Source of the DNA: Megamerina dolium
Lineage: Eukaryota > Arthropoda > Insecta > Diptera > Megamerinidae
Direction of reading: 5' to 3'
Length of the DNA stretch: 64,000 nucleotides
Assembly (NCBI GenBank): GCA_963854835.1
Contig: OY978530.1
Span: 19,991,437 to 20,055,436 of the forward strand
Part shown: piece by piece, positions 1 to 11,820 of the stretch
How the letters are laid out: each line of letters opens with the position of its first letter
Numbering within the stretch: position 1 is the stretch's first letter
The notes under the pieces: generated by a model
Told to the model about the DNA's origin: nothing
Seen by the model: the letters and a program-made list of their open reading frames with translations, nothing else
Database searches by the model: none
Made by a program: the position numbers and the translations under genes

Positions 1-151
1 TTAATCAATATTCATATGATGGAGATTTAAATCAAGAACCCCAAAGTCCGCTATTACAGATATGTTGTGCCTCTTTATTTTGCCGATTTTGATACTCAAA
101 TCATTCGGAAACCCATCGAGATACATCGGACCTAATGCTGAGCCAGATGTA
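1..151. repeat. 151-bp repeat unit preceding RTE copy A
   Basis: This segment recurs almost unchanged at 2569-2719 in the same orientation (offset 2568). It has no coding content that I recognise and is not part of the RTE reading frame that follows it. In both places it joins RTE-like sequence directly, so the join was copied together with its flank. It continues off the window edge. Confidence 0.85.
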
Positions 152-1383
152 TTTTTTGCCAAGGTGTGACAACATTAAGGAAGAGATAGAGATGTGTACC
201 GACAAGAATGAGACTCGAAAATTCTTCGAAAAGATCAAGCGCCTGAGTGGAGGTTTAAATCCCGGAGCCTCTTCTTGTCGTGATGGAAATGGGAATCTGG
301 TTACAGATGTCCAGAGTGTACTGAGCCTATGGAGGGAACACTTCTCCACGTTACTGACTGGCGATGCTAAGAACAATTCCGCCAGTGGAGGAGATTGCCT
401 GATAACCCCAAATACAGATGATGATGTTGATGTTCCACCACCCGACTATAACGAGGTTGAAACGGCCATTTTAAGTATGAAGAACAACAAAGCGGCAGGT
501 GCTGATGGCCTGCCTGCCGAGTTGTTTAAGACCGGAGGCGATGAGCTGCTCACCCGCATGCACCAGCTCATAAGCAGAATATGGTCGGATGAAAGCATGC
601 CTGATGATTGGAGGCTCAGTGTTCTCTGTCCTGTACACAATTCGCTCCAACTACCGTAGAATAAGTCTCCTGAGCATCGCATACAAGGCTCTGTCGAGCG
701 TACTGTGTGAAAGGTTGAAGCCTATGCTCAGCAACCTGATTGGACCGCATCAGTGTGGCTTCAAACCTAGTAAATCCACCATCGACCAGATTTTCACACT
801 GCGCCAAATCCTGGAGAAGACCCAAGAAAAACAGATCGACACACACCACATATTTGTTGATTATAAAGCCGCTTTCGACAGTCCGGTAAGGGATTACCTC
901 TACGCAACAATGTCTGAGTTCGGTATTCGACTTTGTAGAATGACACTGCATAACTTCCGTTGTGCAGTGAAAATTGGGAAGGACCCCTCCACACCGTTTA
1001 GTACTGTACGTGGTTTCAGACAAGGTGATTCGTTATCGTGCGACTTCTTCAATCTTATTATGGAGAAAATAATACGAGCTGCTGATCTACGACATAATGG
1101 CACTATCTTCAACAAAAGTGTCATGCTGTTAGCGTATGCCGACGATATTGACATAATCGGCATGAACACGCGAGCAGTCAGTGCAGCATTCTCAGAGTTG
1201 GAAAGACAGTCGCGTCGGATGGGTCTTACGGTGAACGAGGGCAATACGTAGTATCTAGTGTCAACAAACAAAGAGTCCCGGCATCTTGGACAGCACGTCA
1301 CTGTTGACAACTAGGCTTTTGAAGTAGTAAGGGACTTTGTCTATCTTGGAACCAGCATCAACAATTGTAATGACGTCAGCCTG
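152..1383 (+). pseudogene. RTE-like LINE, reverse transcriptase pseudogene (copy A)
   Basis: Conceptual translation gives the fingers, palm and thumb of a non-LTR reverse transcriptase: NNKAAGADGLPAELFK near 485, a QCGFKPSKSTIDQIF block near 750, the RQGDSL block near 1020 and the catalytic AYADDIDIIG near 1132. The wording matches the RTE clade, often seen in insect annotations as craniofacial-development-protein-2-like. The frame is broken near 640 by a small indel, and a nonsense TAG at 1249-1251 stands where copy B has a lysine codon. Homology to copy B stops abruptly near 1383. It is dead; there is no endonuclease and no 3' end. The clade call is from motif recognition only. Confidence 0.8.
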
Positions 1384-2568
1384 GGTGCAGAGTGAAATAA
1401 TACTTATAGTTCGAAATATGAAAATGGCTTTTGTCGGTGAAATGAATTTCAAATATTAAGAGTGTATATATTTCATATGTTTTAAGGAAGGCTTTGATTT
1501 TCAGAGTATGCTTTGACAGCAATAAAACTCTTATGAAATTTCTCAACCATGTGTAACATTTCGAAGAAAAGCTATTAACCTATTAAAAGCTGAACATCAT
1601 TTTAAAGGCATACTATATTTTTGTTTAATGGTATGTAAACCAAATTGAAACAAATTATTTGTGTATCTTTAATAATTTTTTTATGTTCATACTTAAATAA
1701 TATTGTCTGCGTGACTGGCCATTTCCAACCTTTAAGGCAATTACATTTACATATATGTTCGAATTTTTTAACCAACAGTATTTCTGAATTAAACTCTCTT
1801 TTATGAATAAACTTGAATATAATTATTTTTGGTTTTGATGCAGATAAGATGTTACATATTAAAAAATCATCATTAGTATTTACGATATGTTCTGAATTTG
1901 TGGCGTTAAACCTGCAGTTGCAGTTACGGCAGTTACTAATTTGTTAGTAATCCGAATGCTGAAGTTCATTACTCTCTTTCTCATAACTTAATTATAACCA
2001 TCATATGTTTGTTTAAATGGAGTACTTACTGAATAATCATGTAAGAGAACGTGTTTATATGTAAAAAACCTTTCTTGCTTGCCACTTGACGTAGCTGTAG
2101 ATCTAATATGACTCAAGGTGTTTTGAGGTCGGTAACGAAATCCGATAAGTAATTAAATGTTTTGCTTTCGAAAAGATCTCCTGAGAACTCGAAGGTCGTG
2201 CCATATAAAGGATCTGCGGGAAACACCTGTAGGTCTGGTTATTGGGTCATACGAATACTGAGCAGTATTAGGGGTAGTGATTTGTACAAATTTTTGTTGC
2301 TGTTGCACAATATTACTGTGTTGAAAGTGCGATAAATATTAAGCGTGCCCTTCGATGGAGGATGATATGCCGACGTTTTTACGGATAAGCGCTTACAATC
2401 AAATAAATTTTCCAGTTTTTTGAGCAAGTGCGATTTGAACTGCCTACATGAGCCACTGACTCAACTGTCATTACTACAATTTGGATGAACATTTTTAACC
2501 GTGAGAACCGTTTAATGCAATGTAGGCAATAGCGAAAGTTGTCTAACAGTGACACTATGTAATCCGAT
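1384..2568. other. Unassigned AT-rich sequence
   Basis: There is no long reading frame, RNA gene or repeat here that I can support. It separates the two direct copies of the 151-bp/RTE segment and begins exactly where copy A loses homology to copy B. Confidence 0.5.
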
Positions 2569-2719
2569 TTAATCAATATTCATATGATGGAGATTTAAAT
2601 CAAGAACCCCAAAGTCCGCTATCACAGATATGTTGTGCCTCTTTATTTTGCCGATTTTGATACTCAAATCATTCGGAAACCCATCGAGATACATCGGACC
2701 TAATGCTGAGCCAGATGTA
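2569..2719. repeat. Second copy of the 151-bp repeat unit
   Basis: Matches window positions 1-151 with very few differences. Here it is joined to a point inside the RTE sequence that corresponds to about 916 of copy A, so copy B lacks the interval equivalent to 152-915. Confidence 0.85.
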
Positions 2720-2786
2720 TTCGAGTTCGGTATTCGGTATACATCGGACCTAATGCTGAGCCAGATGTATTCGAGTTCGGTATTCG
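2691..2786. repeat. 50-bp tandem duplication at the RTE junction
   Basis: The unit 2691-2740 is repeated at 2741-2786 with a period of 50. Each unit spans the join between the 151-bp segment and RTE sequence, so the duplication happened after that join formed. Confidence 0.85.
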
Positions 2787-3826
2787 ACTTTGTAGAATGA
2801 CACTGCATAACTCCCGTTGTGCAGTGAAAATTGGGAAGGACCTCTCCGCACCGTTTAATACCGAACGGGGTTTCAGACAAGGTGATTCGTTATCGTGCGA
2901 CTTCTTCAATCTTATTATGAAGAAAATAATACGAGCTGCTGATCTACGACATAATGGCACTATCTTCAACAAAAGTGTCATGCTCTTAGCGTATGCCGAC
3001 GATATTGACATAATCGGCATGAACACGCGAGCAGTCAGTGCAGCATTCTCAGAGTTGGAAAGACAGTCGCGTAGGATGGGTCTTACGGTGAACGAGGGCA
3101 ATACGAAGTATCTAGTGTCAACAAACAAAGAGTCCCGGCGTCTTGGACATCACGTCACTGTTGACAACTACGCTTTTGAAGTAGTCAGGGACTTTGTCTA
3201 TCTTGGAACCAGCATTAACAGCAGTAATGACGTCAGCTTGGAGATCATGCGTAGGATAACTCTTGCTAACAGGTGTTACTTTGGGCTGAGTAAGCAATTG
3301 AGTAGTCGAGCCCTCTTTCGAAGAACGAAAACTACACTCTACAAGTCTCTCATCATGCCTGTCCTAACATATGGAGCTGAAGCCTGGACAATTTCCACCT
3401 CGGATGAGCGAATTCTTGGGGTTTTCGAGAGAAAAGTCCTACGTAAGATCTTTGGACCTATTTGCGATGGTGGCGAGTACCGAATAGGGTACAACCATAA
3501 GCTGTACGAGCTGTATGCCGATATTGACATAGTAAAGCGCATCAAAATCCAGCGGCTGCTCTGGCTAGGTCATGTCGAGCGAATGGAAGAACACGCTCCA
3601 GCTAAGAAGGTGTTATATTCGGAACCCGCTGGAGGACGACGCAGAAGAGGAAGACCTAACCTCCGGTGGAAAGACCAAGTACTGGAGAACCTGACGGCGC
3701 TTGGAATTTCTAACTACCGCCAGCTAGCGAAGTACAGAGATGGCTGGCGAAGCATGTTGTATTCGGCCTAAATCGATATTCGGTTGTTATGGTCACATAA
3801 GTAAGTAAGTAGGAAAGTAAGTATCT
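2721..3826 (+). mobile_element. RTE-like LINE, 3' portion (copy B)
   Basis: This is a 5'-deleted copy that keeps the second half of the reverse transcriptase and the true 3' end. The open frame is followed by a short untranslated stretch and a run of GTAA/GTAAG units near 3798-3826. Short tandem-repeat tails instead of poly(A) are typical of RTE-clade elements, which supports the clade call. Copy C at 37684-38757 ends in the same tail, so the 3' boundary is reliable. It lies next to a decayed mariner that starts near 3840. Confidence 0.8.
2797..3771 (+). CDS. RTE-like reverse transcriptase, C-terminal fragment (324 aa)
   Basis: This is the longest open RTE frame in the window. Residues 1-70 hold the RQGDSL block and the catalytic motif AYADDIDIIG. 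The middle holds the thumb region with LYKSLIMPVLTYGAEAW. The C-terminal part has the WLGHVERM motif and a basic GGRRRRGRPNLRWKD segment characteristic of this LINE group. The first methionine is arbitrary because the real protein would begin about 500 codons upstream; endonuclease and RT fingers are absent. It can be translated but cannot act as a retrotransposase alone. Copies A and C are broken where this one is open. Confidence 0.75.
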   Translation: MTLHNSRCAVKIGKDLSAPFNTERGFRQGDSLSCDFFNLIMKKIIRAADLRHNGTIFNKSVMLLAYADDIDIIGMNTRAVSAAFSELERQSRRMGLTVNEGNTKYLVSTNKESRRLGHHVTVDNYAFEVVRDFVYLGTSINSSNDVSLEIMRRITLANRCYFGLSKQLSSRALFRRTKTTLYKSLIMPVLTYGAEAWTISTSDERILGVFERKVLRKIFGPICDGGEYRIGYNHKLYELYADIDIVKRIKIQRLLWLGHVERMEEHAPAKKVLYSEPAGGRRRRGRPNLRWKDQVLENLTALGISNYRQLAKYRDGWRSMLYSA

Positions 3827-3839
3827 GATTGTCAGCTGT

Positions 3840-4727
3840 TTCGTGTTACTTTACATTTTTAAAATGGTATACTGAGTTTTTCTTTGGATTCATTTCGTTA
3901 GCTCTATTTTAGTATAGTGTGTTCTAATAGTAGGTGTGTTACTTTGTTATCAATTAAAATTATCGAGCCTTTCCCATCATATTTTATGTCACTGATATCG
4001 TGACAGTATAGGATCTTAATTATGGATGGCTACATGAAAAAATAACGCATTTTAATCGTCGAATTTTGGATCTTAAATTGCAAACACTACGATCGATTCA
4101 CTAAAAATGGAATTGCAATCACCACATTAGTGTAACAACTGTGTGCAATATTGTGAATAAATTTTATCGAACTGGGTCCCTACTTGATGTTCCGAAACCA
4201 ACTAGAGTGAGGAATGCATACAGTTCTGAGAATATTGCTGCTGTAAGTGAAAATGTCGTCGAGTCCCCCGGAATGTCTATTCGCCATCGCTCGCAATAAT
4301 TGGCCATTTCCAAGAGCTCCATGCATCGAATTTTGCGCTTGGACTTGAAGTTACACCCAAATTGACGCAGCAGCTGTTGCCTCGTAAACATGCACAACGA
4401 CGTACATTCGCTGATTGAGCCCTGCAAATGATTGCTGAACACTACGTTCGAGGACTATATTGTTCCGGAGGTTGAAGTTCAGGGTCTGGAAGATATGTGG
4501 TCTTGGTGATGTATATTGGCCGTCCAGATCATGAGATTTAATGCCGTTACACTTTTTCCTGTGGGGTTACACGAAAGATAAAGTCGCGGTGAACATATCC
4601 GCGAAATAATTTCCCACACATAATCCTATTGTGTGGCCTTTCGAATAAAATAAAACATTTGGAAAAATTCCGAAGCGTTTGCGCTTTTTCAAAATCAAAG
4701 TACCACACGTCTTAATGGAACACCCTG
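3840..4727 (+). pseudogene. Decayed mariner-like element (left-arm copy)
   Basis: A start-like ATG at 3864 leads into fragments of a Tc1/mariner transposase: an N-terminal helix-turn-helix-like stretch near 4140-4300 (NIAAVSENV, MSIRHRS) followed by frame-broken sequence with many stops. The right end is a terminal sequence reading CAGGGTGTTCC on the complement, ending at 4727 next to a TA at 4728-4729. The part from about 4228 onward is duplicated in inverted form at 46237-46735; the 5' part is found only here. It differs in sequence from the rosa-type mariners. I cannot see the left terminal repeat. Confidence 0.7.
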
Positions 4728-4729
4728 TA

Positions 4730-5510
4730 GGACGTCTCTAAAATGACTTCAAGCCAAATAAATTTTAAATCGTTCTAATTTAAAATGTGATTTTAACTAA
4801 TGTGCATTTCGTATGTTGGCAATAGCTATAGACGTGTTTTATTGCCTGGCAAACCACTAGAAGTTCATGATCTTAGGTACTGTATCGCTTTTTCGTTTTT
4901 TTCATACGGTTGGAATAACAACTCACTGATTGAAGCTGATCACTTGAAACTTGATATATAATGCTAATTTGAAATTCAGTAATAACAGTAAGCGAGAAGG
5001 TGCTTTTAACGCACTATCGTTCCAGGCAATTTGTGAATTCTCTTGTGTCTTATTGTCTTTAATCAAAACTCGGAGCTTACCACAAAAATTCAATAACGCA
5101 ATAAAACAGAGTAATTCATGCGATATTTTGTGGGTTTTTAAATTGAGATATAGCTTCCACTTTTTAGCTTATTGGAGTAATGCCGTCTTGGCGAGCCACA
5201 CTTGCTATTTAATGTAGCTCTAATGCAAAGTCACTGATAAGAGCCGCTCAATTTTAATTACTCAATGCAAATGTAAAATGTGCTGTTTTATAAAAATTTA
5301 AAATTTTAGGCACATATTCATAGTCGCGCCTTTAGGATAATACTAACAAACCTCCAACTTAGCTTTAAGTACCAACTTAAAAATTCCCTAAATTCATGGT
5401 TGAAGCAGCTGCTAAATACAAGATGATTTTTTAAGAGCCTTCGGATTTGATTTAAAAACAAAGACATACAATTTAGAGATATGTATGAAATCTTTATACA
5501 TGTTAATGTA
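4730..5510. other. Non-coding arm sequence
   Basis: This AT-rich sequence has no gene that I recognise. It is shared with the right arm at about 45480-46236. The right arm carries an extra insertion of about 35 bp near 45855-45890, between the tract read as AATTTTTGTGG and the GCTCCGAGTTTTG tract. Confidence 0.55.
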
Positions 5511-5515
5511 TAAAT

Positions 5516-6498
5516 GTTGACCGCGGCTGTGCCTCATATGGTTCATACGCTCGGTCCAATTTTGGTATACTCTCTCCAACATATCGGTATCTCACGAATA
5601 AATTCTTCAATATTGGGTTCCAGTATGTAAACCGTTGCTGGCTTGTCGCTATAGACATGAGCCTTAATATAGCCTCACAAAAAATAGTTTCAAGGCGTTA
5701 AATTGCACCATTAAGGCGGCCTATTGACCGGCCCCATACGTTTACCGAACTCGCCTTTCAACTGGGCCTTTGTTTCCACGTCCAGCTCTTCCATTTTGGG
5801 CAAAAGAAAGTTTATAATCATCGCACGGTAGCGCTCGCCATTCACAGTAGCGTTCCTGCCTTCATCGTCTTTGAAAAAGTATGATACAATGATGCCACCG
5901 GCCCATAATCCACACCACACAGTGCATTTTTCGAGATGCATTCCCAGTTCTTGCAATTGTTCTGGCTGTTCGTCACACCAAATACGGCAATTTTTATTGT
6001 TCACGTATCCATTCAAAAAGAAATGAGCTTCGTCGCTGAGCACAATTTTCCGATAAAAAAGTTTATCTTCATCCAACTTTGCCAGCGCCTATTCCCAAAA
6101 CTTAGGCATTGTGGTAAGTCGTGTGGCTTCAATTCTTGCACCAGCCATATTTTCAAAGGTTTTACACCCAAATCCTTCCGCAAAAATTGTCCACGTAGTG
6201 GAGTAACATAGGCCCAATTACTGCGAACGGCGCTGAATCGATCATTCACGGCCACCAATCACACGGGCGGATACAGCTGCGATATTTTCATACGTCTTCA
6301 CTCTACGTATACGTTTAATATCCAATAATGTAAATTTGGTGCAAATATAGTCACAAGATTCCGAATAGCCGTCTCAGAAGGTCGCCCAAACTGACCACAA
6401 AATGGAAGAAATGTACGATGCATTTTCTTAACCAAGCATGAATTTTGATAATAAAATTCAATAATCTGCAAGCGTTGTTCTTTTGTAAGTCGATTCAT
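5516..6498 (-). pseudogene. Internally deleted mariner-like transposase (left-arm copy)
   Basis: Read from 6498 leftward, the conceptual protein starts MNRLTKEQRLQIIEFYYQN, a mariner-type N-terminal helix-turn-helix. It later has LSDEAHFFLNGYVNNKNC with the first catalytic aspartate, followed by WCGLWAGGII. The QDGA segment with the second aspartate is missing: sequence jumps from a KAQLKGEF region to a PVNRPP region. Stops and frame shifts interrupt the rest. The same deletion is present in the right-arm copy, so the element was dead before the duplication. Related to, but clearly diverged from, the rosa-type elements. Confidence 0.75.
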
Positions 6499-7079
6499 AG
6501 TTAAATTATAGACCAAGCTGAACATGTTTGACAGTAACATGTTACAGTGTTGCCAAAAAGAAAGCTTAATAAGCCTGCATACTTTCAGGATAAATAAAAA
6601 TAAAACTTGTGGTAGTTCATCAGAAATCAGCTGTTCAGAAGATGTACACAATGGAGATTATATCGAGCATTTGTTTAACGCTATATGACATAAGTAATTT
6701 TTTAATCAATGGGAACAGATTTTATCCATTATAAACATTTTTAATAATAGGCGTGGTCTAATCGGCAAATACATGGCAAATAACAAGGGCGCCAACTTTA
6801 ACGAGCATACCTATAGACACCAACAATTTGAGCATACTCGCTTAGTTCAGAACTGCCAATTGCTTTGATTTCTGCTACTGTACAGAGATGTTACTTGTCG
6901 AAACGTATTTATTTAAACGTCAAAAGTTTTATAATTTAAAAGAAGAGAAAAGGAAGAATATTGAAAAAAAATACTTCACTCTTTTTTATATATTTAATCA
7001 ATTTAATAATGTGGTTTTCTATTTAAAATTTAAATTAAAATGAATATCATATCAACCCTGTTTAGGAAAATTGACGAGG

Positions 7080-7460
7080 CATGACATTGGAATAATGATT
7101 GGGGTTTTTACAGGTCATTGCCTCCAAGGTAGACGCAGATAGATTAAGGGGACCTTTTCATGATTACTGCAGGAGCTGACATGGTAAGGAGTAAGAAGGA
7201 GCATTAAAACATATCATGTGTGGATGCCAGGCTCTAAGCTGAAGAAGGTTCACTGCATTCGGAACTGCCTCCCCTGGCGGTATCTCAGAGGTTGCTCATA
7301 TAAAAATAACTAAAATAGGTGAGTAAGTAAAATCCACATGTTGGCTCATAGAAGACCCGGTTGAGTAAGGGTTCGTTCCAGTGGTATTACAATGGGCCTC
7401 TAACAAGCCTAGATGAGTCGTCAGACAACCACCCTACCTACCCTATCTACCAACCTAGGG
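7080..7460 (+). pseudogene. LINE 3'-end remnant (left arm)
   Basis: Broken frames on the plus strand resemble the C-terminal end and 3' region of RNase-H-bearing LINEs: a TGHC-like start, a degenerate cysteine-rich stretch, then a tail around AATGGGCCTCTAACAAG. Its mirror copy is at about 43430-43800. It is too decayed to assign to a family. Confidence 0.4.
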
Positions 7461-7924
7461 AACTTTGCATCTATACCGTTTTATTGGCACAAAGATAACG
7501 AGTTGTTGAATAAAACGCGGCTAATATGTGATATCAGCCTCACTGCTTAAATATGATATGCGTTCCTAAAAATAACATAACTCTAACAATATGTAGATTT
7601 GTTCGACAAGATTATATCGAACAATAATATCGAAAAAAAACATATACCCATTTTTATCAATCGCTGTTTGCTAGTAGTTGCAAAGACAGACGATAGATAC
7701 AAATGTGTTAAAATTTAAGATTAGAATTTATTGTAGATAATACCTATATGCACTTGAACACTTAACCTACAATCACGGAGCACAGAATACTAAGGTTACG
7801 CCCATCTTTTAACGCTAATCGGCTTTCAGTGAATTTTACAGAATCAACTGTGTAAGTTACGTCATGTTGAAAGCCAGAAATACTTTGCCTAAATATATTT
7901 TGTATAATTCAAGCAAAATAATTT

Positions 7925-8066
7925 TTAGAAAGTCTATGTTTGTATTATTGCAGTTGTAGTAAACCTCATATTTATGTACGATGACGCTACCAGTCCACCT
8001 CACTTCTTGAATAGCGACGATGTCTGCTTGGACATTGAGTAAAACTAAAGAAAACAAATTAATCAT
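7925..8066 (-). pseudogene. LINE endonuclease fragment (left arm)
   Basis: The minus strand encodes NVQADIVAIQEVRWTG followed by a YEVYY segment, which is the start of an AP-type LINE endonuclease. The glutamate in QEVRW corresponds to the catalytic acidic residue. The wording fits RTE-clade endonucleases. Only about 45 codons remain. The mirror copy is at 42838-42965 on the plus strand. Confidence 0.6.
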
Positions 8067-8104
8067 ATTCGAACGAAAGGTAGGTCAAACTTAGATAGAT
8101 AGAT

Positions 8105-8240
8105 GGTGTGTACCAGGGCGTTGAAACTCTAGGACTACGATGCTGGAGAACTCAAGCGAGAGACAAAATTAACTGGAGGCATATATTACGACAAGCGAAG
8201 ACCCACTCCGAATTGTTGAACTGATGATGATGATGATGTT
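8105..8240 (+). pseudogene. RTE-like LINE 3' end with (ATG)n tail (left arm)
   Basis: Plus-strand sequence encodes a NWRHILRQAKTHSELL-like C-terminus followed by stop codons and a short run of ATG/TGA units near 8222-8238. A trinucleotide-type tail directly after the ORF is typical of RTE elements. It lies head-to-head with the endonuclease fragment at 7925-8066. Mirror copy at about 42650-42790. Confidence 0.55.
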
Positions 8241-8798
8241 TGTATTATATGTAAAATATATTTGAACTTGTTCTCACTCTTAAATTTTCTTTGTAAAATA
8301 AAGATCGTTTTTAGTATATAAAACGCCGAATACCTCTCAGTACGTCAAACTGGCACAATGGTTGCATTATTCATTCATTATTCCGCATTGTTTACATTTT
8401 TCTTTTCAATTTGTTCCCTATTTTGTCATTTCTTTCCCACCTGCACCAGCGTTACGTCACAGCTGTCACAAATTCTCTCTGATGGGCGCAATCTTCTCTG
8501 ATGGGGTATTTCTCAAAAAGAAAACGTGGATTTCTCACTTTATCATTTTCTTGAACGTGTGCGAGTGAAGCAGTCTGACCGACAATGACATATTAGCGAC
8601 AAATGTAAAAATCTCAAAAAGTTTAAATTAAATTTGTGGGATTGTATCATTTCAGAATTTTATTTAAATGAATAATAAAATAGATAAATGAATTATTTGA
8701 GGTAACATTTTGCATTTTGCACTGCTGCCTGCCGCTTTGGTTTTTAGAAATCAATAATTTCTTATATTATACAAATTTCAAGTACAATAATGAATGTA

Positions 8799-10096
8799 AA
8801 GGGTTATCCATTTCGCGGTTTCAAAAGTATAGGGCTAGAATTCGACATCTGTCAAACTGAGTTGTTAAAACAATTTCTTTCTTTTTCAGTTCAAAGTCTG
8901 ACATTTGCGAAAATGGATCGCTTAACTATCGCACAACGCATTCAAATTGTAAAAACCTACTACAAAAATGGTGATTCTGCCACAGCCACATATCGTGCTT
9001 TAAGAGGAGATTATGGTTTACATAATCGTCCAACTACGCAAGCAATTGGCAAAATTGTGAAGAAATATGAAGAGACTGGATCGGTTACAGACATTGTAAG
9101 GCCTGTGCATCATCGTTTCGCTCATACCACCGTAAATATCGCTGCTGTAAGTGAAAGTGTTGCCGAAGACCCGAATGTGTCAATTCCTCATCGTTCTCTG
9201 GAATTAGGACTGTCATACGGCACATTATGGCGTATTTTGCATTTGGATCTACACCTACATCCATATAAAATCCAGCTCACACAACAACTGAAGCCAGCTG
9301 ACCATTCACAACGTCGTAGATACGTCGAATGGGTGCTTGAACAACAGGCGGTGGACGGCGATTTTTCGAACAAAATTTTCTTCAGCGACGAAGCACATTT
9401 CTCACTCGATGGGTATGTTAACAAACAAAATTGTCGTATTTGGGGTTCTGAGAATCCTCAAGTAATTGAAGAGAGGCCACTACATCCACAAAAAGTCACT
9501 GCTTGGTGCGCTCTTTGGTCCGGAGGTGTGATTGGACCTTACTTCTTCGAAAACGACGATGGAACGACTGTCACCGTCAATTCGGAGCGTTATGGTCATA
9601 TGATAACCGACTTTTTTTTGCGTGCTATTGAAGAATACGACTTAGAGAATATGTGGTTTCAACAAGACGGTGCCACATGCCACACAACTCGAGCGAATAT
9701 GGCTTTATTGCAAGAGAAATTTTCTGGCCGCGTAATTTCTCGTCGTGGCGATATCAAGTGGCCACCAAGATCATGCGATTTGACACCGCTTGACTTTTTT
9801 GTGGGGCTACGCGAAAGACCGTGTTTATGCAGATAAACCTTTAACTCTTGAGCACCTAAAAACCAACATTCGTCACGTTATGGCTGAGATACCGCCATAT
9901 GTGTCAAAAAGTGGTCGAAAATTACCTCAAACGAATCGATGCTTGCAACAATGGTGGTGGTCATTTAAATGATGTAGTATTTCACACATAATGTCAACGT
10001 TCAAACTTTATAATAAAAAAGAAATATCATGATAAAAAATATTTTATATGTGTTTTATTTACATTTACTTTTGAAACCGCAAAATGGATAACCCTT
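8799..10096 (+). mobile_element. Rosa-type (DD41D) mariner, left arm only
   Basis: Terminal inverted repeats begin AAGGGTTATCCATTTCGCGG at 8799 and end with the complement at 10096, flanked by TA at 8797-8798 and 10097-10098. The flanks, minus the element, match an uninterrupted stretch in the right arm near 42075-42120, which serves as the empty site. The element length is 1298 bp, normal for a full-length mariner. Its transposase is broken. Three other copies are at 18536, 40647 and (truncated) 48312, with a short one at 13553. Confidence 0.95.
8913..9991 (+). pseudogene. Mariner transposase, frameshifted (DD41D)
   Basis: Starts MDRLTIAQRIQIVKTYYKNG. It contains FFSDEAHFSLDGYVN with the first catalytic Asp, WFQQDGATCHTT with the second, and SCDLTPLDFF with the third. 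Two bases are missing from the T-run near 9795 compared with the open copy at 40761, so the frame shifts just after the third Asp. A further 2-bp loss near 9895 (PPYVSKSG in place of the PPNMCQ region) shifts the C-terminus. The product would lack its last 60 or so residues in frame. Transposase would act in the nucleus by cut-and-paste at TA. Confidence 0.9.
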
Positions 10097-10260
10097 TACA
10101 TGTTCACTATAGTATTAGCCGATTCATGGTAATGTTAGCTACATGTTGTCCATATTATTTGCCGGTTCGAATGGTAATATTAGCTACATGTTCACCATAT
10201 TATTATCTAGTTCAGATGGTAATATTATCTACATGTTCACCATAATATTAGCCAAAGGAC
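10097..10260. repeat. About 45-bp minisatellite, 3.5 units
   Basis: Units of about 43-46 bp, each starting ACATGTT and containing GGTAAT(A/G)TTA, are repeated three and a half times. The corresponding right-arm array is split at 40607-40646 and 41952-42091 by a mariner. The left-arm mariner is inserted at the edge of this array, at a different TA. Confidence 0.8.
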
Positions 10261-11559
10261 GGCAAATTAAGGTAGTGCAGCTATAGTTCAGTAAAATCGA
10301 GCAGTTCTATTAGTGCAAGAGAGATGATGTATGACACGTATATGATAAAAGTAGTTAATATTTTCACACGGCTAGAACAAAATTAGCCAGTTTTTATACC
10401 ACTTCACAAATGAACGCAACCTACCGGTTAACCACATTTCTAGCTGCCAGCTGGCTTGTAGTGTCTGGTGGGAATTTCTAGTACCGTGTTGCACGCTGCA
10501 ATACGCACACATTTGTAAGTGAATTTATTGGAATTCGGGCGTTTGCAAAGCACCAGTGTTCGGGCGAGATAACTGTGAGGCCACAACAACAGCTTACGAA
10601 AAACAACCTAAATGCAAAAACCATTGCTCCACCGTTATACCCCTTATGAAAACCATATTTTCCGCTGATTAGAGGATCCCGCTTCTTTTTTTCTATAATT
10701 CTATGTATCTATTTTATAATTATTTCTTTTTTGGTTTTTGTTTTATGTCCTATATTGTAAAATATTTTGTATTTTGTGAAGGTAATTTTTCAATGATGAG
10801 TAAGAAGTTTAAAATAATGAAAGCCATTTGTCTTTATACTTCAGCTATAGCACTTGAAACTACTTTCTTCGTGGAAGCTATAGAACATGTGAGTTGTATT
10901 TTATAATTACTATATATTTCATATCATGATTTTTTTTGTTGATTATTTTCTATTAATAATTATAAAATTTAATGTGTTTATTTAACTTCTTTTCTATGTA
11001 TAACAAATTTTAAATAAATTTATAAAATAAAATTTATCCTCATAAGTATATGCTTTTCGTACCAACTGTTAAAATTTTGATAGCTATGTATTGTTCGCCA
11101 TCCTATCTATCCATTTGTTTTTTGTCTACAATAAAGAAATGAACATCATATATAAAAATATTAGTTATGTATCACGGTGAGTAACATGTTTTTTTCAACC
11201 AGTAATTAAATCGCGTTTTTAAATTTTATATTAACACTTTTTCTGCCAAGTAATTGATAAATCTCCTTTCGGTTTGCCGCTAAAGTGTTTCCAATTGATC
11301 ATCAATATATTTACATTTTGTTTAGTCGTATCTGTTTACATGTTTGCTCATTATTTAATTAATATGCCTGTTGATGTAAAAGAATACTCGTGCTGTCGTT
11401 ACTCGCCAACGTACGGTCGTCAGACCTCCTCGTGTGCCTAATTCTGCCGACGTCAATGCAAGAGAAACATCGATTTCTTCAGAACTAAGCATTGATGTGA
11501 AGCTAAATTTTTTTAAAGAGAGTATTATTGGGGAACTGCATACAATGGTGAAGAAATAA
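10261..11559. other. Non-coding arm sequence
   Basis: No supported gene. Shared with the right arm at about 39360-40606. It contains AT-rich tracts and a moderately GC-rich block near 10400-10620 that I cannot assign. Confidence 0.5.
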
Positions 11560-11820
11560 CGGAATAGAACGGTACCCACCTGTCGACAAACAATTGGCAA
11601 TTCTTCCGACAGTAACAACTTGCCATGAAAAAGCTTCTAAAAGAACTCTGTGACAAAGCTCTGAAAAAGTGATCTCTCAAGGATTCTGCCGTTTGGAACC
11701 GGCTACAATAAGTAGGTTTCTTCTAATACTGTCCAAAATTTTACACGCACAACAGTAATTGAAGAGAAGCTCGGCCAATGAGCCCTTCGGGGATTTAAGG
11801 TCCACATATTTATTTTTTTT
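11560..11820 (+). mobile_element. tRNA-derived SINE, head lost (left arm)
   Basis: Body and T-rich tail of the SINE defined at 29292-29655: landmarks GAACGGTACCCACCTGTCG, AACTTGCCATGAAAAAGC and CTCGGCCAATGAGCCC, ending in ATATTTATTTTTTT. The tRNA-like head and the 5' target duplication seen in the right arm (38988-39356) are missing, replaced by a direct join near 11558. The 3' flank still carries the remnant of the target duplication. Confidence 0.85.

Noticed and set aside
8362..8568. 68-codon frame preserved in both arms
   Set aside because: Preservation is explained by the recent duplication. The sequence is low in complexity and has no recognisable domain or codon bias.
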